A stretch of DNA of 11,115 nt. Origin: Acidobacteriota bacterium. Lineage in GTDB: Bacteria > Acidobacteriota > UBA6911 > RPQK01 > JADFOI01. This document shows, piece after piece, positions 1 to 6,247 of the stretch. A model generated the notes under the pieces. It was not told where the DNA came from. It ran no database searches and saw only the letters and a program-made list of their open reading frames with translations. The DNA lies in the NCBI GenBank assembly GCA_027295745.1, contig JAPUKI010000390.1:1-11115 (forward strand), read 5' to 3'. The position numbers and the translations under genes were made by a program. The stretch's first letter is position 1, and every line of letters starts with the position of its first letter.

Positions 1-102
1 AAACGTACTCTTGAGTACGTTGAGGAGGCCGACAGAGCGCAACACAGTCAGGTCGTATCATTGCGCCGATGTAGTAGACTTGGCGTGAGAAATGCGGGCT
101 AA
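1..102 (+). CDS. Possible 3' end of an upstream gene (unrecognised)
   Basis: Frame 1 is open from the window edge to a TAA at 100-102, encoding 33 residues that begin KRTLEYVEEADRAQ. The first third reads like an acidic helix, while the rest is basic and has no recognisable motif. The stop lies 6 bp before the cofE start, a spacing that would fit an operon. An open run of this length is also easily obtained by chance, and the other two frames close earlier. I do not recognise a family, and only sequence upstream of the window can decide. Confidence 0.2.
   Translation, partial: KRTLEYVEEADRAQHSQVVSLRRCSRLGVRNAG
2..21. repeat. Short perfect inverted repeat (9-bp arms, 2-nt centre)
   Basis: AACGTACTC at 2-10 is the exact reverse complement of GAGTACGTT at 13-21, separated by TT. 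It lies about 90 bp upstream of cofE. It could be an operator half-site pair or a small hairpin at the end of the preceding gene. No T-tract follows, so it is not a convincing intrinsic terminator. Confidence 0.5.
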
Positions 103-108
103 AGAAGC

Positions 109-888
109 ATGCCGGACACCCATGAGTTGTACATGCCCCTGAGTGAGCTACAGGTAATTGGAGTTCCCGGAATCCCGGAAGTGGCCACAGGAGTCAATCT
201 GGGAACACTCATTGCTCAGTCCATTGGGAAAGCCGGGCTGGAGGTGAAAGACAAGGACATCCTTGTGGTAGCCCAGAAGATCGTCTCCAAGGCCGAAGGG
301 CAAGTGCTGGACCTGGCAGACGTTGAACCCTCGCCTCTAGCTCATCGCTGGGCCACGACCCACGGCAAGGACGCCAGGCTGGTTGAGATCGTTTTGAGAG
401 AGTCGCGGCGCCTGCTGCGGATGGAACGTGGGTTACTGATTGTCGAGACATGGCATGGCTTCGTCTGTGCCAATGCCAGGGTCGATACTTCCAACACACC
501 GAGGGGGAAAGTCACGCTGTTGCCCAAAGATTCCGATTCTTCCGCCGCTCAAATTCGGCAGGAGATGGAGAGGGAATTCGGAGTCCAGCTGGCGGTCATC
601 GTTTCCGACACCTTTGGACGCCCCTGGCGGGAAGGCCTGGTGAACGTGGCGCTGGGAGTCGCCGGCATGCAGCCCTTCGTAGACTATCGAGGACAGATGG
701 ATGGTTTCGGGCGGAAGTTGCAGGTCACTCGAATAGCCGTGGCCGACGAACTAGCCTCGACCGCAGAGCTGGTGATGGGCAAGACCAAGGGTGTGCCGGT
801 GGCCCTGATTCGGGGCATGGCCTACCCGCCAGGGGAAGGACACGGCAGGCAGATTCTTCGATCTTCGGAAAGGGATCTCTTCCGTTAG
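109..888 (+). CDS. cofE: Coenzyme F420-0:L-glutamate ligase (CofE family)
   Basis: CofE adds L-glutamate to coenzyme F420-0 in a GTP-dependent reaction, building the polyglutamate tail of the cytoplasmic deazaflavin cofactor F420. The 259-residue product is a full-length stand-alone CofE, without the C-terminal nitroreductase-like domain of mycobacterial FbiB. Family motifs appear in order: DILVVAQKIVSKAEG (50-64), GKDARLVEIVLRES (86-99), HGFVCAN (116-122), VDTSN (125-129), SDTFGRPWREG (166-176), DYRGQMD (192-198) and VADELASTAELVMGK (211-225). The residue before VDTSN is Arg124, where I expect Gly in most bacterial homologues. No strong Shine-Dalgarno precedes ATG 109. Met9 (133) is an alternative, but the family's opening segment starts soon after it, so either start keeps the domain intact. 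No other F420 gene is visible. The family call is firm; the organism's use of F420 is inferred. Confidence 0.93.
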   Translation: MPDTHELYMPLSELQVIGVPGIPEVATGVNLGTLIAQSIGKAGLEVKDKDILVVAQKIVSKAEGQVLDLADVEPSPLAHRWATTHGKDARLVEIVLRESRRLLRMERGLLIVETWHGFVCANARVDTSNTPRGKVTLLPKDSDSSAAQIRQEMEREFGVQLAVIVSDTFGRPWREGLVNVALGVAGMQPFVDYRGQMDGFGRKLQVTRIAVADELASTAELVMGKTKGVPVALIRGMAYPPGEGHGRQILRSSERDLFR

Positions 889-951
889 CATAAAAGTAGG
901 ATAATGTTTGTTGATGATCAGGAGTGTCACCACCCGTTAGAGTAGATGAGC

Positions 952-961
952 CAGAGGAGGA
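952..961 (+). promoter_or_regulatory. Strong ribosome binding site of the CBS-domain gene
   Basis: AGGAGG at 955-960 ends 5 bases before ATG 966. This is a near-ideal Shine-Dalgarno and it decides the start. The in-frame GTG at 924 would translate through this site and add 14 residues outside the CBS fold. Confidence 0.75.
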
Positions 962-965
962 GCTT

Positions 966-1436
966 ATGAAAGATCTGAGGGCCAAGGACATTATGAACAC
1001 TGATGTGATGTCAGTCAGAGATAACATGACAGTCCGAGAGTTGTCAGCTTTCCTGACCGAAAAGGAGATTTTAGGTGCACCGGTTGTAGATGCTGAGGGG
1101 GAAATAGTGGGAGTTGTTTCCTGTACGGATATCGTCCAAAGTTCTACTGAAGAGGCCAGCATCGTGGTGGATCGAGCCACCCCTGGATTCTATGAGCACG
1201 GTTGGGAGGACAAGATCAATCTGGATGAGATCGAGGGGCTGCACATCGAAAATGAGTCTCTGCCGGTCAGTGAGATCATGACACCAACCATCTACACCGT
1301 TCCAGAGGAAACGCCCATCTCCGAGATCGCCAAGACCATGGTGGCTGGACGAATCCACAGGCTTTTTGTGACTCGCGGCTCTGAACCGGTGGGGATCATA
1401 ACGACCCTGGACATGCTGAAAGTTTTCTTCAACTGA
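966..1436 (+). CDS. Tandem CBS-domain protein
   Basis: The 156-residue cytoplasmic protein consists almost entirely of two CBS motifs, which pair into a Bateman module that binds adenosine nucleotides (ATP, AMP, SAM and the like) and usually acts as an energy or ligand sensor. CBS1 spans about 4-58, with AKDIMNTDVMSV near the start and the closing GVVSCTDIV (49-57). CBS2 spans about 99-155, with VSEIMTPTIYTV and closing GIITTLDML (143-151). A linker of roughly 40 residues (59-98), rich in acidic residues and containing FYEHGW, separates them and is longer than in compact CBS pairs. No catalytic or membrane domain is attached, so the partner is unknown. The gene lies 77 bp after cofE and 31 bp before the ABC-class ATPase, so it may be co-expressed with either. 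ATG 966 is chosen for its ribosome binding site. The ligand cannot be read from the sequence. Confidence 0.9.
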   Translation: MKDLRAKDIMNTDVMSVRDNMTVRELSAFLTEKEILGAPVVDAEGEIVGVVSCTDIVQSSTEEASIVVDRATPGFYEHGWEDKINLDEIEGLHIENESLPVSEIMTPTIYTVPEETPISEIAKTMVAGRIHRLFVTRGSEPVGIITTLDMLKVFFN

Positions 1437-1467
1437 TCTCATTCAACCGCGAAGTATCCTGATCAGC

Positions 1468-3186
1468 ATGCACCCGAGTCATCGCCTTCTCCAGACTCTT
1501 CACGGGATCAATGGCAAAGGTTACAAGGCCTACAAAGAGACAAAAGGGGTCTACGATTTCGCCGACTTCTCGCTCTCCATTGATTACGTCCAAGGTGATC
1601 CTTTTGCGGTACCTTCCCATCTCAGCATTCAGATTCCTTCTTCCCAAGCGGGTTTTCCACCTGAGCTGTACTCCAACAAGATCCGGAAGGTCGCTCTGGG
1701 CGATTTCCTGAGCCGGGCATTCCAGAAAGCCATCCGGAAAACAGCCAAAGGACAACGAGGAACCGGACACAGCGGTCTTTTTACCATCGACTGTGGGCAG
1801 CAGGAGGTTCTGGAGAGAAACAGTCTTCTCATCAGTGCGGATTTTGTGGAGGCCCGATTTGGCGTAGGACTCCCTGCTTCAGGCAGAAGAATCCTGGGGC
1901 TGGAAGCCGAACAGATGCTCTTTCACGAGCTTCCCGTAATCGTGGATCAGGCCCTCTTCTACAAGAACCTTCCCACCGAACAGTTACTGGAGCATGTTCA
2001 AGTGGTGGAGGATCAGGAAGCCCTGCGAAAACAGCTAGCAGAACAGGGTCTGGTGGCCTTCATCGCAAATGGCTCGACGCTTCCCAGAAGGAGCGGTGTT
2101 GATGACCGTCCGCTGAGAGAAGACGCTGGAGAGATCGTGGTTCCCTTTCAATCGCCTCCCCAGTTGGAGGTGAGGCTGAACCGACCCCATCAGGGTCCTG
2201 TTCGGGGCATGGGAATTCCCCGGGGAGTCACCCTGATCGTGGGAGGAGGCTTCCACGGCAAGTCCACGATCCTGCGGGCTCTCGAGCGGGGTGTCTACAA
2301 CCATGTCGTCGGAGACGGTCGTGAGTTGGCCGTGACGATTCCTTCAGCCGTCAAGATTCGAGCTGAAGACGGACGTTCCGTTGAAAAAGTCGATATTTCT
2401 CCTTTTATCAACAACCTTCCTCATGGCAAGAACACCGCCCCCTTCTCCACAGCAAACGCTTCAGGCTCCACATCCCAGGCTGCCAATATCATTGAAGCCC
2501 TGGAAGTGGGAGCCAAGCTTCTCCTCATTGACGAGGATACATCGGCCACAAACTTCGTCATCCGCGATGCTCGTATGCAGGCCCTGGTCGAGAAAAAAAG
2601 GGAGCCCATCACTCCCTTTGTCGATAAGGTAGGGCAGCTCTTTGAAGATTACGGGACCTCGACCATCCTGGTCATGGGAGGCTCGGGCGACTACTTTGAG
2701 AGAGCCGACCGGATCATTCTGTTGGACCAATTCCGACCCAGTGTAGTCACGGAAGAGGCCAAACAAATCGTGGAAGTTTTTCCCACCAGGCGAAAGGCGG
2801 AGGGAGGAGAAAAGTTTGGAGAGTTGATCGATCGGCACCCACTGGCCAAGAGTTTCGACCCCAGCCGCGGCAAGCGCGATGTCAAAATCGAGGCCAAGGG
2901 TGTCCAGAAGATCCTCTTTGGGACCACCGAGGTCGACCTTTCAGCGCTCGAACAGTTGGTGGATGTTTCCCAGACACGAGCCATCGGAGAGGCTATCTTT
3001 TACTATACAGAGCACTGCGCCTCGAAAGGCCTGTCTCTGAAGGAGGGTCTACAGCATCTGATGGATCAACTGGAAGAAAACGGTCTCGATATGCTCACAC
3101 CCTTCAAGACCGGAAACCTTGCTCTGCCCAGGATTTTCGAGATCGCCTTTGCCATCAACAGGATGCGCTCCCTGCGAGTGAGATGA
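1468..3186 (+). CDS. ABC-class P-loop ATPase (PF09818 / COG3044 family)
   Basis: This is a 572-residue soluble protein of the ABC_ATPase family, sometimes mislabelled isopentenyl-diphosphate isomerase in databases. It has no membrane segments and is not a transporter. The N-terminal region carries the family's opening pattern, GKGYKAYKETKGVYDF (16-31) and DYVQGDPFAVPSHL (39-52). The nucleotide site follows: Walker A GGGFHGKST (259-267), a signature-like SGSTSQA (332-338), Walker B LLLIDEDTSAT (351-361) with Asp355 and Glu356, and a switch region VMGGSGDYFERAD (402-414). The trypanosome RNA-binding factor MRB1590 belongs to this family, so RNA or nucleoprotein handling is a fair guess, but the bacterial role is not established to my knowledge. 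It starts 31 bp after the CBS gene with only a weak Shine-Dalgarno. It converges on the minus-strand gene with a 5-bp gap. The family is clear; the function is open. Confidence 0.9.
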   Translation: MHPSHRLLQTLHGINGKGYKAYKETKGVYDFADFSLSIDYVQGDPFAVPSHLSIQIPSSQAGFPPELYSNKIRKVALGDFLSRAFQKAIRKTAKGQRGTGHSGLFTIDCGQQEVLERNSLLISADFVEARFGVGLPASGRRILGLEAEQMLFHELPVIVDQALFYKNLPTEQLLEHVQVVEDQEALRKQLAEQGLVAFIANGSTLPRRSGVDDRPLREDAGEIVVPFQSPPQLEVRLNRPHQGPVRGMGIPRGVTLIVGGGFHGKSTILRALERGVYNHVVGDGRELAVTIPSAVKIRAEDGRSVEKVDISPFINNLPHGKNTAPFSTANASGSTSQAANIIEALEVGAKLLLIDEDTSATNFVIRDARMQALVEKKREPITPFVDKVGQLFEDYGTSTILVMGGSGDYFERADRIILLDQFRPSVVTEEAKQIVEVFPTRRKAEGGEKFGELIDRHPLAKSFDPSRGKRDVKIEAKGVQKILFGTTEVDLSALEQLVDVSQTRAIGEAIFYYTEHCASKGLSLKEGLQHLMDQLEENGLDMLTPFKTGNLALPRIFEIAFAINRMRSLRVR

Positions 3187-3191
3187 GGGAT

Positions 3192-4280
3192 TTATTGAAA
3201 GCGGACAAAGGCAACTTTGAGCTGGCGGGTTTGAGCTTCTGCCTTCTTCCACTGGACGAGGATGGGGCTCTGATGGATTCCCTGGACGATGGAGCCTCTC
3301 TCCTCTCCACCCTGCTGGGAAACCATGAGGCTCAGCGATCGCTTGACTCCTAGAAAGCGGGCGGCGGGTACGGCCTGGAACTTGTTGATAATGCGTTCCA
3401 GGAGCGACTCACTTAGTCCCAAGGCGTCCAGGACCTCATTGACCACCTGTACCAGATCGTACTTTGCGTAATCTTTGGCCTTTCGTGGGATGGCCTTTGG
3501 GTCACGGAGCATATGCCTGCCCTTCTCGGCCATGAATCGAACCGGGTTGCGCAGCACCTCGGCCAGATCGTGTTTCATCAGCAGCGTTTCGTATTCATTG
3601 ACGGTCAGACCGGCATGGCACTCGTTGGGTGCCAGGCTAATGTCAATGCGGCCATTGACGATCTCATAGCGATCCAGGAACTCCTGCAGCTGATCAAACA
3701 AGCCCAGACGTGTATCTTTCAGGTTCACCGAGTCCACGGGATGCCTGGAAAGTGGGATCGCCACCACAGTCTTGTCCACCAGCTTTTCCTGGGTAAAGCC
3801 GATCACGGTCGTCTGGCGTCGGCGCTTGGTGCCACCACAGACGCCGTCCAAATCGATAAAGTAAACCGGCGTTTTCGGGCAGTTGTGATAGGTCACACAA
3901 CTTCTCAGGCCGGAGCCGATGAAGGTCAGATGTGAGTCAGCATTGAGAGGTTCCTCGCGCCGCTGTTCCTCACTCAGCTCCTTCCTCAGATGGAGCTTAT
4001 CGTGATGGTAGTTCGCGTTGGGGGGGAACAGCTTTTGGAACGACTGGACAAAAGCCTGGAGGGAATCCCGGCTATGGTTCAAGCGCGCGCAGAATCTTTG
4101 CTCGAAGTAGCCGGCCGTCGTGTGGTAGGAGTGGTAAAAGGCCTTTGGGAACTGGGAAAGGATGTCGCCGAACTGCTGACAAATCTGCTCAGTAACGTTG
4201 ATGACATCCAAGCGGGAGTGCGGCGTGATGTCCAGGGTGATCTCTGTCTTCGAGGATGCCATCGTTGTCTTCGCGCCCAT
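3192..4280 (-). CDS. YjbQ/UPF0047-like protein with a long uncharacterised C-terminal half
   Basis: The product has 362 residues. Residues 11-162 show the ordered marks of the YjbQ/UPF0047 family (about 138 residues in E. coli, linked to weak thiamine-phosphate synthase activity): an ITLDIT strand (14-19), HTTAG (53-57), NYHHD (90-94), NADSHLT (113-119), FIDLDG (141-146) and a basic RRR stretch (153-155). The segment from about 170 to 362 is not part of that family as I know it. It includes HAGLTVNEYETLL (222-234), which itself resembles the YjbQ core, then charged helices and a C-terminal VQWKKAEAQTRQ. I see no signal peptide, membrane segment or P-loop. ATG 4280 is the longest start, but Met7 at 4262 reads as a more natural beginning (ASSKTEITLDIT) and fits a promoter-like sequence ending at 4284. 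The gene is divergent from the Nudix-MBL gene and convergent with the ATPase. The real gene is well supported and the domain call moderately so; the function is unknown. Confidence 0.75.
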   Translation of the reverse strand: MGAKTTMASSKTEITLDITPHSRLDVINVTEQICQQFGDILSQFPKAFYHSYHTTAGYFEQRFCARLNHSRDSLQAFVQSFQKLFPPNANYHHDKLHLRKELSEEQRREEPLNADSHLTFIGSGLRSCVTYHNCPKTPVYFIDLDGVCGGTKRRRQTTVIGFTQEKLVDKTVVAIPLSRHPVDSVNLKDTRLGLFDQLQEFLDRYEIVNGRIDISLAPNECHAGLTVNEYETLLMKHDLAEVLRNPVRFMAEKGRHMLRDPKAIPRKAKDYAKYDLVQVVNEVLDALGLSESLLERIINKFQAVPAARFLGVKRSLSLMVSQQGGEERGSIVQGIHQSPILVQWKKAEAQTRQLKVAFVRFQ

Positions 4281-4283
4281 TAA

Positions 4284-4313
4284 AGAATACGCTACCAGTC
4301 AACAGAACGTCAA
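4284..4313 (-). promoter_or_regulatory. Possible sigma-70-type promoter for the YjbQ-like gene
   Basis: Read on the minus strand, TTGACG (4313-4308) and TATTCT (4289-4284) are separated by 18 bases. The -35 matches five of six consensus bases and the -10 four of six. Transcription from it would start around 4277, within or just after the outer ATG at 4280. This would favour Met7 (4262) as the translated start. It is predicted by eye only. Confidence 0.35.
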
Positions 4314-4318
4314 CTTAG

Positions 4319-4386
4319 CTCGCTTCGCTCGTGGAGAGCTACTCGCTGCGCTCGCAGAGAGAACTCGCTTCGCTCGTCGAGAGAAA
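4319..4386. repeat. Threefold tandem repeat, period 22-23 bp
   Basis: Three units begin at 4319, 4342 and 4364. Each opens with CTCGCTTCGCTCGT or its variant CTCGCTGCGCTCGC and continues with a GAGAG tail. The middle unit can fold locally (CTGCG/CGCAG). The array sits directly upstream of the YjbQ-like gene, next to its putative promoter. It has no coding sense in the surrounding frames. It could be a protein binding array or simple slippage-generated sequence. Confidence 0.65.
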
Positions 4387-4464
4387 GAGAGACAGGGAAG
4401 GAGACTAGGGGAGGGAAATTAGTGACTGTGAGAAATTTCGCGAATTTCCTCCGAAGGGCAACTT

Positions 4465-4493
4465 GGCCCGCAGGCTAAAGCCTGCGGCTCTGA
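4465..4493 (+). repeat. REP-like palindromic unit 1 (TAAA loop)
   Basis: A 29-bp unit is built around CCGCAGGC-TAAA-GCCTGCGG (4468-4487), an 8-bp stem with a 4-nt loop, followed by the tail CTCTGA (4488-4493). It is matched by an inverted unit at 4513-4541. The size and extragenic position fit repetitive extragenic palindromes, which are usually dispersed in a genome by RAYT transposases. No RAYT gene is in this window. Confidence 0.65.
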
Positions 4494-4512
4494 TGGAGCT
4501 TACGAGGGACAG

Positions 4513-4541
4513 TCAGAGCCGTGGGCTTTAGCCCACGGGCC
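4513..4541 (-). repeat. REP-like palindromic unit 2, inverted to unit 1
   Basis: Read on the minus strand, this 29-bp unit equals the unit at 4465-4493 except at four stem positions, where CA/TG is replaced by TG/CA on the two sides of the stem, so pairing is kept. Its core is CCGTGGGC-TTTA-GCCCACGG (4519-4538). The two units point their CTCTGA tails toward each other across a 19-bp spacer, like a two-unit BIME. Confidence 0.65.
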
Positions 4542-4570
4542 AGCGGCGGACAAAGAGAGTTGCAGTTTAC

Positions 4571-4598
4571 TTGGAACTTGGAACTTGAAATTTGGAAC
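4571..4598. repeat. Fourfold heptamer repeat (TTGGAAC)
   Basis: TTGGAAC occurs at 4571-4577, 4578-4584 and 4592-4598, with the degenerate TTGAAAT at 4585-4591 in exact register between them. This gives four consecutive 7-mers. The tract lies in the leader region of the Nudix-MBL gene and abuts the hairpin at 4599. Length variation by slippage would be expected. Confidence 0.6.
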
Positions 4599-4621
4599 GC
4601 GGCCGCTCATAGAGCGGTCGC
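4599..4621. repeat. GC-rich hairpin, 10-bp arms, 3-nt loop
   Basis: GCGGCCGCTC (4599-4608) pairs with GAGCGGTCGC (4612-4621) around the loop ATA, with one G-T wobble. On the minus strand it reads as a GGGAGCG head followed by a palindrome, similar in layout to other REP-type units. It follows the heptamer repeat without a gap. Confidence 0.55.
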
Positions 4622-4631
4622 TCCCCCATTC

Positions 4632-4675
4632 CCTCGTTGCATCAATTCGAGTATCCTCGGATTGATGCAACGAGG
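4632..4675 (+). promoter_or_regulatory. 20-pair hairpin covering the start codon of the Nudix-MBL gene
   Basis: CCTCGTTGCATCAAT (4632-4646) is a perfect 15-bp inverse of ATTGATGCAACGAGG (4661-4675). The centre adds a T-G wobble (4647/4660) and a further four pairs CGAG/CTCG (4648-4651/4656-4659), leaving a TATC loop. The likely ATG (4665-4667) is inside the right arm. In mRNA this could hide the start codon; in DNA it could be an operator or cruciform. There is no T-tract, so it is not a standard terminator. The structure is certain from the sequence and the function is inferred. Confidence 0.6.
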
Positions 4676-6194
4676 CACCAAGGCAGTCAGCATCATCGTA
4701 TCCCGCGGACCCAATTCTAGAGAAGTTCTTCTGGTCAAGCGTGATTCCCGCCTACCCTTTCTGGGGGGATACCTTGCTTTTCCGGCAGGCGGTCTGGAGG
4801 ATGAAGACAGGGAGACCGGGCAGCTTTATCTCTCCACTCACTCCCCCGAATCAGAGCCAGCGGATTACCACGCATTTGTGGCTGCCGCCGCCCGGGAGCT
4901 GTTTGAAGAAACCGGAGTCTGGCTGGCAAAAGGAAAGGCTCTCTCCCGGGAAAAACTCCGTGACTACCGGCGCCAGATTCTCAGCCATCAGACTCTCTTC
5001 TCAGAGGTTTTGAAGCGAGAAGATCAGAGGCTGGACAGTCGAGACCTGACACCGATTTTCCGCATCACCACGCCCCAGTTCATCCTGAAGTATTACGATA
5101 CCTGGTTCTTGCATTGTCACATTCCAGCTGGAGAGGAGGTGGAGATTTGGCCCGGGGAATTAGAAGAGGGATACTTCATCACTCCCGAAGAAATCCTGGA
5201 ACGCTGGCGGCAGGGAACGGTGTTGATTGCTCCAGTCGTGCTGCTCCTCCTTCATGAACTGGCCACTCGGGACTGCGAGAGCTTTCTCCCTCCCGCTCGC
5301 CAGCTGGGCGAGTCGCTCAATCGCGGCCAACTACAACACATCTACTTCAGCTCGGGAGTGCTGCTGGCACCTCTCAGGACTCCTACGAAACCACCTTCCA
5401 CTCACACCAATGCTTACCTGGTGGGAGAAAAGAAACTCTACCTGATCGATCCAGCCACTCCCGACCCATCCGAACAGGAGAAGCTTTGGGAACTTCTGGA
5501 TGAACTCCTGGCACAGGGAAAGGGCATTGAAGGCATCCTTTTGACACACCATCATCCCGACCATGTGGGAGCAGTGACTCAGTGTCAAAAGCGCTATCAA
5601 CTGCCTGTTTATGCCCACAGGCTGACTGCCGGGTATCTACCCGATATTGAGTTTGCAGGATACCTGGAACACGGTCAGGAGCTGGAGCTGGGTTTCTCAC
5701 CCGACAGTCGGCCTGACTGGAAGCTCCGCATCTACCATCTCCCCGGACACGCCCCGGGACATCTCGTCTTTCAGGAGACTCGCTACCAGGCCCTGATCGC
5801 TGGGGATCTCATCTCGACCATCTCTTCCATTCTCATTGACCCGACAGATGGTCACCTGGGCACCTACATCAAGTCTTTGCAGTTTCTGGAATCGGTGGCT
5901 GATGGACACCTTTATCCAGCTCATGGCCCCCCCGCCCGGGAAGGTCGAAAAGTTATCCAGAAAGCCTTGGGTCATCGCCGCAAACGAAAACAGCACATCC
6001 TTCAAGCACTTGAGGCGAACCCACAGGCGCTTCAGAAACTCTTGCAAAAAATTTACTCTAAGCTCGATCGAAAATTGATGGGTTTTGCCGAGAGTTCTTT
6101 ACTCTCGAGCCTCCAACAACTGGTCGAGGAGGAACAAGTGGAAGAAACTCGGGAAGGCTATCGACTCACCGACTCAACGGGCGAACTCGCTTAG
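4665..6194 (+). CDS. Nudix hydrolase-metallo-beta-lactamase fusion protein with C-terminal winged helix
   Basis: The 509-residue protein joins two hydrolases. The Nudix part (about 1-190) has FPAGGLEDED (39-48) and AAARELFEETGV (74-85), with REXXEE at Arg77-Glu82. The gap between the two halves of the Nudix box is about 34 residues instead of about 14, as in NUDT7/NUDT19-like or MBL-linked forms. The metallo-beta-lactamase part (about 225-425) has THHHPDHVG (294-302; His295, His297, Asp299, His300), HLPGHAPGH with His362, AGD with Asp381 and PAHG with His420, so the two-zinc site is complete. A basic region near 437-443 (GHRRKRK) leads into a LACTB2-like winged helix. The family hydrolyses phosphodiesters or thioesters, so nucleotide, RNA or CoA derivatives are candidate substrates. 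ATG 4665 is chosen because the Nudix fold begins there; it lies inside a strong hairpin. The in-frame GTG 4521 would translate repeats. It is likely cytoplasmic. Confidence 0.88.
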   Translation: MQRGTKAVSIIVSRGPNSREVLLVKRDSRLPFLGGYLAFPAGGLEDEDRETGQLYLSTHSPESEPADYHAFVAAAARELFEETGVWLAKGKALSREKLRDYRRQILSHQTLFSEVLKREDQRLDSRDLTPIFRITTPQFILKYYDTWFLHCHIPAGEEVEIWPGELEEGYFITPEEILERWRQGTVLIAPVVLLLLHELATRDCESFLPPARQLGESLNRGQLQHIYFSSGVLLAPLRTPTKPPSTHTNAYLVGEKKLYLIDPATPDPSEQEKLWELLDELLAQGKGIEGILLTHHHPDHVGAVTQCQKRYQLPVYAHRLTAGYLPDIEFAGYLEHGQELELGFSPDSRPDWKLRIYHLPGHAPGHLVFQETRYQALIAGDLISTISSILIDPTDGHLGTYIKSLQFLESVADGHLYPAHGPPAREGRKVIQKALGHRRKRKQHILQALEANPQALQKLLQKIYSKLDRKLMGFAESSLLSSLQQLVEEEQVEETREGYRLTDSTGELA

Positions 6195-6247
6195 TGGGTA
6201 GCGTCAGTGTGGGCTGGTAGATTTCTCCCACGTTCATCCTCTTGGCC

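Larger units (their letters stand above)
4281..4664. other. Divergent intergenic region, repeat-rich, no gene
   Basis: These 384 bp separate the starts of the minus-strand YjbQ-like gene and the plus-strand Nudix-MBL gene. They contain, in order, a promoter-like sequence, a threefold 22-bp tandem repeat, a purine-rich stretch (about 4378-4430), a short imperfect palindrome (GAAATT/AATTTC at 4432-4448), a pair of REP-like palindromes, a fourfold heptamer, a GC-rich hairpin and the left arm of a 20-pair hairpin. No reading frame here has recognisable protein content. No clear promoter for the Nudix-MBL gene stands out. Confidence 0.7.

Noticed and set aside
95..104. GGGCTAAAG just before cofE, like the core of the REP units at 4465-4541
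   Set aside because: The matching second half of the palindrome is missing, so this is probably a chance match.
924..965. GTG start for the CBS-domain gene
   Set aside because: The strong Shine-Dalgarno at 955-960 serves ATG 966, and the added residues precede the CBS fold.
3513..3935. Plus-strand open frames within the YjbQ-like gene
   Set aside because: The minus-strand gene fills the whole interval with recognisable motifs, while the plus-strand translations show none.
4585..4613. TTGAAA-N17-CATAGA as a promoter for the Nudix-MBL gene
   Set aside because: The -10 matches only half of the consensus and both boxes fall within repeats, so it is too weak to list.
4521..4664. Upstream GTG start for the Nudix-MBL gene
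   Set aside because: It begins inside a REP-like palindrome and would translate the heptamer repeat and two hairpins. The Nudix fold begins at 4665.
4281..4664. CRISPR array
   Set aside because: The only regular array here is three adjoining 22-bp units without spacers, and no cas gene is present.
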